Assembly (NCBI RefSeq): GCF_038595065.1
Contig: NZ_CP152003.1
Span: 1,406,001 to 1,470,000 of the forward strand
Reading direction: 5' to 3'
DNA length: 64,000 bases
Origin: Sutcliffiella sp. FSL R7-0096
Lineage (GTDB): Bacteria; Bacillota; Bacilli; Bacillales; Bacillaceae_I
Shown here: positions 16,778 through 24,712 of the stretch, piece after piece
How positions within the stretch are numbered: position 1 is the first letter of the stretch
Layout: every line of letters starts with the position of its first letter
Notes under the pieces: generated by a model
Told to the model about the DNA's origin: nothing
Databases searched by the model: none
Seen by the model: the letters and a program-made list of their open reading frames with translations, nothing else
Translations under genes and position numbers: made by a program

Positions 16778-19700
16778 GTGTTTAATGCACTCATTAAAAA
16801 GCCAAAGGTTACATTAATTTTTCTATTATTATTGGTGGTCATCGGTTCCTTGACCTATTTTCAAATACCAAAACGGGAGATCCCAGAAATCTCACTGAAT
16901 GTCGGGACGATCACAACCGTCTATCCTGGAGCTGCACCGAACGTGGTTGAACGGGACATCACCACTCCGCTTGAAAAGGAATTATTGGATATGGATGGAA
17001 TAGACACCGTTACTTCCGTTTCAGGATTAGGGATTTCCAATATCGTAATGGAACTCACAGATGATGCCGACAGGGATAAAGTCTTCTCCCTAGTACAGCA
17101 AAAAGTATCCGATGTGAGCCGCGAATTCCCGGAAGACGCATTCGAGCCAACAGTAAATTCGGATATTCAAATGGGAGCCATTGCCTCCTATCATGTGCTT
17201 CACGAAAATCGTGAGTTTCTATTAGAACAAAAAGATGTAATTGATAATTGGATACCTCAATTAGAAAAGATTAATGGAGTTCGTAAAGTCACTGTCAAGG
17301 GGCTGGAAGAGTCCAGCTACACACTTAATCTTGATTCAGAAAGCATGCGAGAGGAAAGAGTACTGCTTCCGGATGTCATAACAGCCATCCAGAACGAACT
17401 CGAAATCACTCCACTTGGCAGTCAGCAAGAAGGAAATCGAATTAACCAACTCGCTTTTGGACATATTGAAAATATCGAAGACGTGGAAAACGTCTTTCTG
17501 AAAAAGGATGAAGAAGGAAACTCTCTTTATGTAGGGGATATCGCAAATTTGATGCAAATCCCTACAGAACAGGAAGATTTCATTTTGTATAATGGAACTT
17601 CTGCCATTTCTTTGACGATCATGCAGGAAAAAGGAGTGGACATCCCAACACTTCATTCCAAAGTGGATGCTGAGATGGAGCGGTTGTCCAAAGACCTGCC
17701 AGAAGAAGTGGAGATGGATCTCTACTATACTCAAAACGATATTGTGTCCAAGATTTTCAAGGACTTGGGAATTTCATTCTTGATCTCTATTTTAGCCGTG
17801 GTATTGATTACGTTCTTTGGACTAAATGCCGTTTCTGCGATCCTCGTGGCAATCTCCATTCCAATCTCGATTGCGCTTGGATTGATTCCGCTACCGTATG
17901 TGAATGTGGATTTAAACCAGATCTCCATCATTGGAATCATCATAGCGCTAGGGATTCTGGTGGATGATGCCATTGTTGTAAATGATAATATCCAAAGACA
18001 TTATCAGCTTGGCGATGGTCCGCTTGAAGGTGCCATGACCGGAACGAAAGAAGTTAGAGTATCGATCATTACCTCCACCTTGGCCATTGTCTTTACCTTC
18101 TTGCCATTGACATTCCTTGGTGGTCCAAACGGTGCTTTTATTTCCGCACTCCCTACGGTATTGATTGCGACGATCATCGGCTCCACCATTGTCGCTTTGA
18201 CCATTGTGCCGATTTTCATGGCATGGCGTCAAAAGAAAAAGAAACGCAAAAAAACAAAAGACGGCCTGCTTTGGTCACAATTTGATAAAGTAAGTAACTG
18301 GTATAGTTCGAAAGTTTTAACAAAAGTTGTGAAAAAGCCTTTGCTCACAGGGCTTGCTGTTCTTACATTCTGTACTGCGAGTTACGCTCTGGTTCCATTC
18401 ATTCCGGTCGTATTCTTCCCGAGTGCAGATCGAGAAGAGGTAACCGTGTCCGTCACCTACCCTGCAGGGACACCACTAGAGGAAACAGAATCAAGGCTTC
18501 AAGAGATGGAAGAGAGCATTACAACAGATGAAGCAGTATACGAAACCACGATCTTTGCAGGAAGCGGGGAACCTGGGATATTCGGTAGCACATTATCCAA
18601 TTCAGGTGAAAACACGGGACAGATTGTCATAAGGGTCGACCGTGAACAGCAGTCTGCTGCAGATACGATTGCCGAATGGCAGCCAAAGCTACGTGACGAA
18701 AATCCAGATGCAGTGGTGATGCTTTCCACTATTGAAGCCGGACCTCCTGTTGGAGCTCCTATCGCACTGACGGTAGTTGGGGAAGATATAGAAGAACTGA
18801 TGGACTCCGTCAATGGAATGAAACAAGAGATCGAAAGCTTGGAAGGAAGCGGCGCAGTCATTGATGATGTAGGTTCGCCGCAGCCTACCATCAACTATGT
18901 TCCGAATAGGGATGCTATGGAGGAGCATGGCATCACCTCCCAGGAAATAAGCAATCAAATAAGGCTTGTTACAGAAGGAATCCCAGTCGGTTCATATGAA
19001 GCAGGGCTGGAGAGAGAAACACTGACCATCGTCCAAGACCTTGTAGAGGATGGAGAAACAATAGACCTTGAAGCATTGGAGCTTCCAAGTAAAACAGAAA
19101 CGACCGAATTTGGAGCACCGGTTCTCATCTCACTATCAGAGCTGGTTTCTCTTGAAGAAACAGAAGTGTTGCCATTGATTCCTCATAAGGATGGGGACAG
19201 AACCATAACGGTTCGTGTGTATCCTGGGGAAGATGACAAACAGAAATTAGAAGCAGAGGTGAAAGAGATAGCAGCATCCTATGAAACAGATAATATTTCG
19301 GTTTCGGTGGGAGGAGAATCTTCTGCAAGAAGTGACTTCTTTATTGAAGTAGGAAAACTGTTCTTGATCGTTATTTTCCTGATTTATATCTTAATGGTTG
19401 TTCAGTTCAATTCATTAAGACTGCCATTGTTAATCATGAGTTCCGTGTACTTGGCCATTTCAGGGGCGATGATAGGCTTGTTCATCACACAAACCGGTCT
19501 CGGATTCATGGCGATGATGGGGATCGTATCACTTGCGGGAATAGTGGTAAGGAATGCTACGGTTTTCATTGAATTCATGGAATCCCGCCTGCAAGAGGGT
19601 GCAACTCTTAGCGAAGCGGTCATTGATTCAGGTAAAGCCAGGTTGCGACCGGTCGTACTGACGGCGTTTACATCTATTGCCGCTTTACTTCCGATAGCGT

Positions 19701-19834
19701 TCAGCGGGGATGTCTTATTTACCCCACTTGCGATTTCAATTATTTCAGGGATTTTCTTCTCGACATTCTTTACGTTGTTGTTTGTACCAGCGTTTTATAT
19801 TGTGATTAAGAGGAAAAAAGTGAAAGAAGTCTAA
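16778..19834 (+). CDS. RND-family efflux transporter (AcrB/SwrC-like)
   Basis: A 1018-residue RND permease. It has the twelve-helix plan with two large extracytoplasmic loops: first helix at about 11-28, a loop containing YPGAAPNVVERDITTPLEKEL, and helix 4 with GIIIALGILVDDAIVVNDNI, where the Asp pair is the proton relay. The second half repeats this (GIVSLAGIVVRNATVFIEF, with NA in place of DD as is usual). It exports lipophilic compounds or surfactants by proton antiport. No HlyD-type adaptor gene is adjacent. The start is GTG at 16778 after AGGAGGACAT. It is shorter than B. subtilis SwrC (about 1065) and is likely a paralogue. Confidence 0.88.
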   Translation: MFNALIKKPKVTLIFLLLLVVIGSLTYFQIPKREIPEISLNVGTITTVYPGAAPNVVERDITTPLEKELLDMDGIDTVTSVSGLGISNIVMELTDDADRDKVFSLVQQKVSDVSREFPEDAFEPTVNSDIQMGAIASYHVLHENREFLLEQKDVIDNWIPQLEKINGVRKVTVKGLEESSYTLNLDSESMREERVLLPDVITAIQNELEITPLGSQQEGNRINQLAFGHIENIEDVENVFLKKDEEGNSLYVGDIANLMQIPTEQEDFILYNGTSAISLTIMQEKGVDIPTLHSKVDAEMERLSKDLPEEVEMDLYYTQNDIVSKIFKDLGISFLISILAVVLITFFGLNAVSAILVAISIPISIALGLIPLPYVNVDLNQISIIGIIIALGILVDDAIVVNDNIQRHYQLGDGPLEGAMTGTKEVRVSIITSTLAIVFTFLPLTFLGGPNGAFISALPTVLIATIIGSTIVALTIVPIFMAWRQKKKKRKKTKDGLLWSQFDKVSNWYSSKVLTKVVKKPLLTGLAVLTFCTASYALVPFIPVVFFPSADREEVTVSVTYPAGTPLEETESRLQEMEESITTDEAVYETTIFAGSGEPGIFGSTLSNSGENTGQIVIRVDREQQSAADTIAEWQPKLRDENPDAVVMLSTIEAGPPVGAPIALTVVGEDIEELMDSVNGMKQEIESLEGSGAVIDDVGSPQPTINYVPNRDAMEEHGITSQEISNQIRLVTEGIPVGSYEAGLERETLTIVQDLVEDGETIDLEALELPSKTETTEFGAPVLISLSELVSLEETEVLPLIPHKDGDRTITVRVYPGEDDKQKLEAEVKEIAASYETDNISVSVGGESSARSDFFIEVGKLFLIVIFLIYILMVVQFNSLRLPLLIMSSVYLAISGAMIGLFITQTGLGFMAMMGIVSLAGIVVRNATVFIEFMESRLQEGATLSEAVIDSGKARLRPVVLTAFTSIAALLPIAFSGDVLFTPLAISIISGIFFSTFFTLLFVPAFYIVIKRKKVKEV

Positions 19835-19842
19835 GCCTTGTG

Positions 19843-19880
19843 AACGGGCACCATCAAGTTGATGGTGCCCGTTTCTTTTG
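19843..19880 (+). terminator. Terminator of the RND transporter gene
   Basis: A perfect stem, AACGGGCACCATCAA / TTGATGGTGCCCGTT, followed by TCTTTTG. Confidence 0.88.
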
Positions 19881-19914
19881 ATGGTATCCAACTACCGAGA
19901 TATACATCCTCCTC

Positions 19915-19947
19915 TGTAACCCTTCTGTAACTCCGATCTCCTATAGT
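19915..19947 (+). promoter_or_regulatory. Paired TGTAACC/T direct repeats and -10 of the acyl-CoA ligase gene
   Basis: TGTAACC at 19915 and TGTAACT at 19926 are exactly 11 bp apart. TATAGT at 19942-19947 is the likely -10. No -35 hexamer is visible. The layout duplicates the site at 8831 in front of the ABC operon, so both promoters are probably controlled by the BTAD regulator. Confidence 0.7.
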
Positions 19948-19982
19948 ATTAATATCATGTAAGGTGTAGGGGAGAGATGGAA

Positions 19983-21488
19983 GTGGAAATGAATGGTTCT
20001 TGGTTACAGAAGCGTTCACAACATTCTCCACATAAGATCGCGGTTATAGACGGCGAAACGGGAGAAAGATGGAATTATAAGCAATTATATGACCGATCAA
20101 GAGTCATGGCAGGAAGACTTCTTTCTGCCGGTATTGGAATAGGAGATCGAGTGGCTTTATTGTCTCCAAACCATATAGTGTACTTTGATATGCTTTTTGC
20201 ATGTAGTGAAATTGGAGCAATCTTTGTTCCGCTCAACTGGAGAATGGCGGAAAAGGAATGGAACTATATAGTAAGAGATTGCAAGGCTAAATGTGTGGTA
20301 GTACATGATGAATATTTGGAAGAATCAAAGCAACTGGAATGTCAAGTGTTCTCCCTGGAGGAATTGGCAACGAAAGAAATACAATGGAATAGTCCACCCG
20401 CAACACGTTCCAATGACCCAGCAGCCATCATCTATACGGGGGGCACAACAGGACTACCAAAAGGCGTTATCCTTACTTATGAGAACATCACATTCAATGC
20501 TATCAATACAATCGTAAGCTGGGGATTGCATGGAGGGGATATCACCCTTACTTGCCTGCCTATGTTTCATACGGGTGGCCTGAATGCCTTGTCTACTCCA
20601 ATACTCATGGCAGGTGGAACCGTTGTATTGATGAAGAATTTTGACGCGGAAAAAGCCATGAATCTATTGAATTTGTATCGATGTACCATTACGTTAATGG
20701 TACCTACGATGTATGGCATGTTGATAGAACATCCTCAGTTTCAAAGCACTGACTTCCCGACAATGAGAACATTCCTTTCAGGAGGGGCACCTTGTCCACT
20801 AGAAATATACGAAGCATTCTACAAGAAGGGAAAATTGTTCAAAGAAGGATACGGTTTAACAGAAGCGGGTCCGAACAACTTTTATATTGATCCTAATGAA
20901 GCATATGGTAAAAAAGGTTCAGTAGGTAAAGCGATGTTATTCAATGAAGTGAAATTAATGATAAATGATAGTCTGGAAGCCGCTGAAGGGGAGGTTGGGG
21001 AAATCTATATTAGAGGCTCCCATGTCTTCTCGGAATATTGGGGAAAAGAAGAGGAAACCAAGAAAGCTAAATGCGAAGAGTGGCTGAGGACAGGTGATTT
21101 GGGGCGCAGGGATGAAGACGGTTATTTTTATATAGTAGGCAGGACAAAGGATATGATCATCTCAGGTGGGGAGAATATCTACCCTTTGGAAGTGGAGCAG
21201 ACTCTCTGTCAGCATGAAGCGGTCAAAGAGGCATGTGTAATAGGTGTACCACATCCTGTGTGGGGAGAAGCGGTCATTGCCATCGTTTCTAACAAGAAGC
21301 AGACATCTGAAAAGGAACTTCTGACCTTCTGCAAGAGGAGAATCGGAATTTATAAAATACCTAAGAAAATAATCTTTGTACCGGAATTACCAAAGACGGC
21401 AGTAGGAAAATTGGATAAAAAGGAACTACAGGATTCTTTCAGAGGGCTTTTCACCCAGAAGGAAAATAAAGAAGAACATATCAAATAG
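19983..21488 (+). CDS. AMP-dependent acyl-CoA synthetase/ligase
   Basis: A roughly 500-residue adenylate-forming enzyme of the acyl-CoA ligase type. The core motifs are present: IIYTGGTTGLPKGV (P-loop), GYGLTEAGP, WLRTGDLGRRDEDGYFYIVGR and the C-terminal catalytic lysine in GKLDKKEL. It activates a carboxylic acid to its CoA thioester; the substrate is not evident. In-frame starts are ATG 19977, GTG 19983 and ATG 19989. The GGGGAG at 19969-19974 is too close to 19977 and best spaced for 19983. Its promoter repeats match those of the ABC importer operon, so it probably activates the acid that operon imports. Confidence 0.85.
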   Translation: MEMNGSWLQKRSQHSPHKIAVIDGETGERWNYKQLYDRSRVMAGRLLSAGIGIGDRVALLSPNHIVYFDMLFACSEIGAIFVPLNWRMAEKEWNYIVRDCKAKCVVVHDEYLEESKQLECQVFSLEELATKEIQWNSPPATRSNDPAAIIYTGGTTGLPKGVILTYENITFNAINTIVSWGLHGGDITLTCLPMFHTGGLNALSTPILMAGGTVVLMKNFDAEKAMNLLNLYRCTITLMVPTMYGMLIEHPQFQSTDFPTMRTFLSGGAPCPLEIYEAFYKKGKLFKEGYGLTEAGPNNFYIDPNEAYGKKGSVGKAMLFNEVKLMINDSLEAAEGEVGEIYIRGSHVFSEYWGKEEETKKAKCEEWLRTGDLGRRDEDGYFYIVGRTKDMIISGGENIYPLEVEQTLCQHEAVKEACVIGVPHPVWGEAVIAIVSNKKQTSEKELLTFCKRRIGIYKIPKKIIFVPELPKTAVGKLDKKELQDSFRGLFTQKENKEEHIK

Positions 21489-21498
21489 AGAAATTTAC

Positions 21499-21543
21499 AA
21501 AAAGATACACCTAGCATTTTTTGCTGACTAGGTGTATCTTTTT
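21499..21543 (+). terminator. Terminator of the acyl-CoA ligase gene
   Basis: The stem AAAAAGATACACCTAG / CTAGGTGTATCTTTTT is long and symmetrical and would work in both directions. Confidence 0.88.
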
Positions 21544-21635
21544 CTTGTGGGGATATACTTTTAATGAAACGTATTTAAATTTGATTCGTACAAGTAATAT
21601 CTACTATACTCACACAAAAAGGTGAATGCACATTT

Positions 21636-21908
21636 ATGGAATTTTATCTTGATATATTACTCTATGCACCATATGTAACAGCTGCCATTCTTTGTTTGCT
21701 GACGTTCTGCTTTTTCGTGGATTCCAAGTATGTGGTCTGCCAACACAATGGCTATACGACCTCTTTGGATCTTGAGACCAACAAACTGCAGTCAGTCATC
21801 GGTAAAAGAAAAAGGCTTATAACATTTATTTATAGAAAAAGGCCAACAAAGGAAACAACCTTGGATGAAGAAGATTCCTCCCTCTATATTTCTTACATGA
21901 ATCGCTAA
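21636..21908 (+). CDS. Small hypothetical membrane protein (90 aa)
   Basis: A 90-residue protein with one or two hydrophobic segments at the N-terminus (LDILLYAPYVTAAILCLLTFCFFV) and a polar, basic C-terminal half (GKRKRLITFIYRKRPTKE). I do not recognise a family. AAGGTGA lies upstream of the ATG at a workable distance. It is 27 bases before the YidC-type gene on the same strand, so it may be its operon partner or a substrate of the insertase. Confidence 0.6.
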   Translation: MEFYLDILLYAPYVTAAILCLLTFCFFVDSKYVVCQHNGYTTSLDLETNKLQSVIGKRKRLITFIYRKRPTKETTLDEEDSSLYISYMNR

Positions 21909-21935
21909 TCTTGTAAAAAGTAGGAGGAATTCACA

Positions 21936-22706
21936 TTGAGAAAGTTTTGGACAGTAAGTTTGGTAATATTATTGGTATCATTTTTAACAGGATGTAACAT
22001 GAGTGAGCCGATCACGGCTGATAGTTCGGGAGTATGGAATCATTACTTCGTTTATCCCCTATCCCTTGCATTGACGACAGTAGCAGATTGGACAGGCGGG
22101 AGTTACGGCATCTCCATCATCCTTGTCACCATCGCAATCCGTTTTCTAATATTGCCATTGGCTTTGAAGCAGCAGAAAAATATGTTGGCAATGCAAAAGC
22201 TAAAGCCTGAAATGGAAGCCATACAAAAGAAATATAAAGATAAAAAGAATACGGATGATCAAAAAAAGATGCAAACCGAACTGATGGGGTTGTATCAAAC
22301 CCACAAAGTGAACCCAGCCGCTGGTTGTTTGCCGATGATGGTTCAAATGCCTGTGATCATGGCTTTCTATTATGCGATTGGGAGAACGACGGAGATTGCT
22401 GAGCACTCTTTCTTCTGGGTAAGTCTTGGACAGCCTGATCCCTTGCATATCCTGCCGATAGTGGCAGCCATCACCACATTTATTCAAACAAGAGTCACGC
22501 TGACAGATGACATCCAGCCGCAGATGAAAATGGTCATGAACATCATTCCGGTGTTCATCTTGATTGCCGGTTTGACACTTCCTTCCGCACTCGCGCTATA
22601 TTGGGTAGTCGGGAATATGTTTGGTATCGCGCAAGGTCTATATTTGAAAAAACGAATGAAAACGTTGAAAGAGATGGAACAAACGACAGTAGTTCCAAGC
22701 ACATAA
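21936..22706 (+). CDS. yidC: YidC/Oxa1-family membrane protein insertase
   Basis: A 256-residue insertase of the Gram-positive YidC2/SpoIIIJ-YqjG type. It starts with a lipoprotein signal (lipobox LTGC, Cys20). The first core helix contains the conserved Arg69 (TIAIRFLILPLALKQQ) that contacts substrates in the bilayer, followed by the coiled-coil cytoplasmic hairpin with KLKPEMEAIQKKYK and the NPAAGCLPMMVQMPV motif. It inserts small membrane proteins. The start is TTG at 21936 behind TAGGAGGAATT. Bacilli usually have two copies elsewhere next to rnpA or by itself, so this one is probably an additional paralogue. Confidence 0.9.
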   Translation: MRKFWTVSLVILLVSFLTGCNMSEPITADSSGVWNHYFVYPLSLALTTVADWTGGSYGISIILVTIAIRFLILPLALKQQKNMLAMQKLKPEMEAIQKKYKDKKNTDDQKKMQTELMGLYQTHKVNPAAGCLPMMVQMPVIMAFYYAIGRTTEIAEHSFFWVSLGQPDPLHILPIVAAITTFIQTRVTLTDDIQPQMKMVMNIIPVFILIAGLTLPSALALYWVVGNMFGIAQGLYLKKRMKTLKEMEQTTVVPST

Positions 22707-22713
22707 TTGGATG

Positions 22714-22752
22714 AAACCTCCGACCACCAGCAATGGAAGTTGGAGGTTTTTT
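22714..22752 (+). terminator. Terminator of the yidC-type gene
   Basis: The stem AAACCTCC / GGAGGTTT with some further pairing (GAC/GTT) is followed by a T run. Confidence 0.8.
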
Positions 22753-22940
22753 AATTCCACCCACGTATAAACTACTAATGAAATGGAGAGGAGAGGGTTC
22801 TTCATGGAGTGTATGAGGACCTCTGTGGGGCAGAAAAGGAGAAGGAGTTAAAGCGATGAATACCTTTACAATGGGGAAATCTTCTTAGGAAGAGTGTGGT
22901 CTTGTTGCTAATGATGACATTTTTTGGGGTCGTTTCCTCC

Positions 22941-23200
22941 AGATTGCCTTTATAACCTCGGTCATGACAATCTCAACGGAAAATTTATCTTTAGATTGTC
23001 TTTATAGCCCTGATAAAGACAATCTCAACAGAAAATTTACCTCCAGATTGTCTTTATAGCCCTGATAAAGACAATCTCAACGGAAAATTTACCTCCAGAT
23101 TGTCTTTATAGCCCTGATAAAGACAATCTCAACGGAAAATTTATCTCCAGATTGTTTTTATAGCTCTGATAAAGACAATCTCAACGGAAAATTTACCTCC
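22941..23200. repeat. Five tandem 52-bp units, each a hairpin
   Basis: Units begin at 22941, 22993, 23045, 23097 and 23149, each exactly 52 bp. Each holds an inverted repeat AGATTGTCTTTAT / ATAAAGACAATCT around AGCCCTG, then TCAACGGAAAATTTACCTCC. Units 3 and 4 are nearly identical; unit 1 is the most divergent. There is no open frame through the array. The surrounding 22753-22940 shows no supported gene. Confidence 0.9.
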
Positions 23201-23216
23201 AGAAGGAGAAGTCTTC

Positions 23217-23333
23217 ATGGAGCGAGTCAGAACCTTAGTGATGAGAGAAAGGAGCGGAAGAGGCTTCAAAAAGGATCAGCCATTACTCTTAAGCAAGCTT
23301 CTAGCGTCTTTAGAACATAATGAAAAAGCTTGA
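23217..23333 (+). CDS. Possible 38-residue peptide gene after the hairpin array
   Basis: ATG at 23217 is preceded by AGAAGGAGAAGTCTTC, an excellent ribosome binding site, and opens a frame of 38 codons beginning MERVRTLVMRERSGRGF. A degenerate version of the same start region occurs before the array (GGTTCTTCATGGAG near 22797-22810) and stops after 15 codons. The peptide is basic and not recognised. It could be a real small gene or a relic; evidence is only the ribosome binding site and the duplication. Confidence 0.3.
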   Translation: MERVRTLVMRERSGRGFKKDQPLLLSKLLASLEHNEKA

Positions 23334-23386
23334 ACACCCCCATACACATGGAATTTGATTATTTTTATGGAATAGAAAAAAGCTTA

Positions 23387-24535
23387 TTACGCATCTTTCC
23401 TAATTCTAATAATCATCCAGCTATTAACTAGGAACCAAGTACCCAAAAAGACTAATGCATATTGAAAACTGAAGGTATGACTTATTAAGGGACTAAGGGC
23501 CGTTCCGATCAATAATGTAAAAGAGTAAAGGGAAATCGCGCTTCCCCTGTATTTTTCTCCCAAGATCCCGATATAGATGATCACAGAAGGCAGAAAAAAG
23601 GAAATGGCTGCAACATAAATGACGGATAAGGAACCAATCAAGATCAGATTTTCTCGGAAGTACATCATTAAAAAAAATGTAAGCGAAATGGTCAAAGAGC
23701 AAAAGAGAATAAGCCGCTTTGCGCCAATATGCTTTAGAAGAATATCTGAAAACAGGCAGGAAACAGTACCTATCAGGCCGATGGAACGGGCCAACAAGTA
23801 TGACTTGTCAGGAAACTCCTGATATAAGTATTGAAAAAGACTATCATAAAAAGTCACGAAGGAAAGCAATAATGAAAAAACAATCAGATAAAGAAATAGT
23901 AAATCACGATCAGCCAATAGGGTGAAAAAATGTCTCCAGGGCTGTTTCCCTATACTCCCTGAAACTTTCGAAGCTCTTAAAATAACAAGGGAAAACAAAA
24001 ACAATAAGAAATACAAAAGTGCAAAGAATACATAGACTCCGTCCCAATGATAATAATAAGAAACTTTTTCGCTTATCATCGGTCCGAATATGCCAGAAAG
24101 TAAAAATCCAGCATTGATGAGGGAAATGGTAAATGTTCGAAGGGTTTGAGTAAAATGATCAAAGCAGTAAGCAAAAGCGACAGGAGCAAAACATCCGAGT
24201 GTAAATCCCTGTATGGAGCGAAAGAGATACAAATGAGCAATTTCCGTAGAATAAGAGATAAGAAGCGTGGCGATGGCAGAAAACAGAAATCCAAAGCTAA
24301 TGATAGGTTTCCTGCCGAACCTGTCGGACATTGGTCCGAATGTAAGTAGCCCAATGGCATAGAAAATGCTAAAGAAGCTGCTTGCCAGTATGACCTTACC
24401 AGTTGGTACACGCCATTCCATGCTGATCTGGTCATACAATGGTATTAACGAGTACAGATTACACACCACCAAAAAACCCATGATGATTAATAAAGCTGCT
24501 GAAAAATAATGGTTATTTGCTGTTCCCATCCCCAT
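23387..24535 (-). CDS. MFS transporter
   Basis: A 382-residue, twelve-helix major facilitator. The signature GPMSDRFGRKP lies between helices 2 and 3, and an RSIQGFTLGCFAPVAFAY motif in helix 4-5 is typical of drug:proton antiporters. Substrate is unknown; sugar- and drug-efflux relatives look alike. Possible starts are GTG 24538, ATG 24535 and ATG 24529; AGGTG at about 24537-24541 favours 24529, so the N-terminus is uncertain by two residues. It is transcribed towards the hairpin array and away from addB. Confidence 0.85.
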   Translation of the reverse strand: MGMGTANNHYFSAALLIIMGFLVVCNLYSLIPLYDQISMEWRVPTGKVILASSFFSIFYAIGLLTFGPMSDRFGRKPIISFGFLFSAIATLLISYSTEIAHLYLFRSIQGFTLGCFAPVAFAYCFDHFTQTLRTFTISLINAGFLLSGIFGPMISEKVSYYYHWDGVYVFFALLYFLLFLFSLVILRASKVSGSIGKQPWRHFFTLLADRDLLFLYLIVFSLLLSFVTFYDSLFQYLYQEFPDKSYLLARSIGLIGTVSCLFSDILLKHIGAKRLILFCSLTISLTFFLMMYFRENLILIGSLSVIYVAAISFFLPSVIIYIGILGEKYRGSAISLYSFTLLIGTALSPLISHTFSFQYALVFLGTWFLVNSWMIIRIRKDA

Positions 24536-24712
24536 CACCTGCCCATTTCACCTTATGCCGCAAGGGTTTGACCCGTTCCATTCACGAAAGAAACAACCTT
24601 CTGAATATGGCCAAGACATTGGCATTAATGCTAGTTTTTCAGTACAATAGAACCAGAAGAAGAACATAAGTACGTATATTAAGTGAGGAAATTATAAAAT
24701 GGGGGAAATCTT

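Noticed and set aside
22941-23200. Looks like a CRISPR array at first glance
   Set aside because: Units are contiguous 52-bp tandem copies without variable spacers; there are no cas genes.
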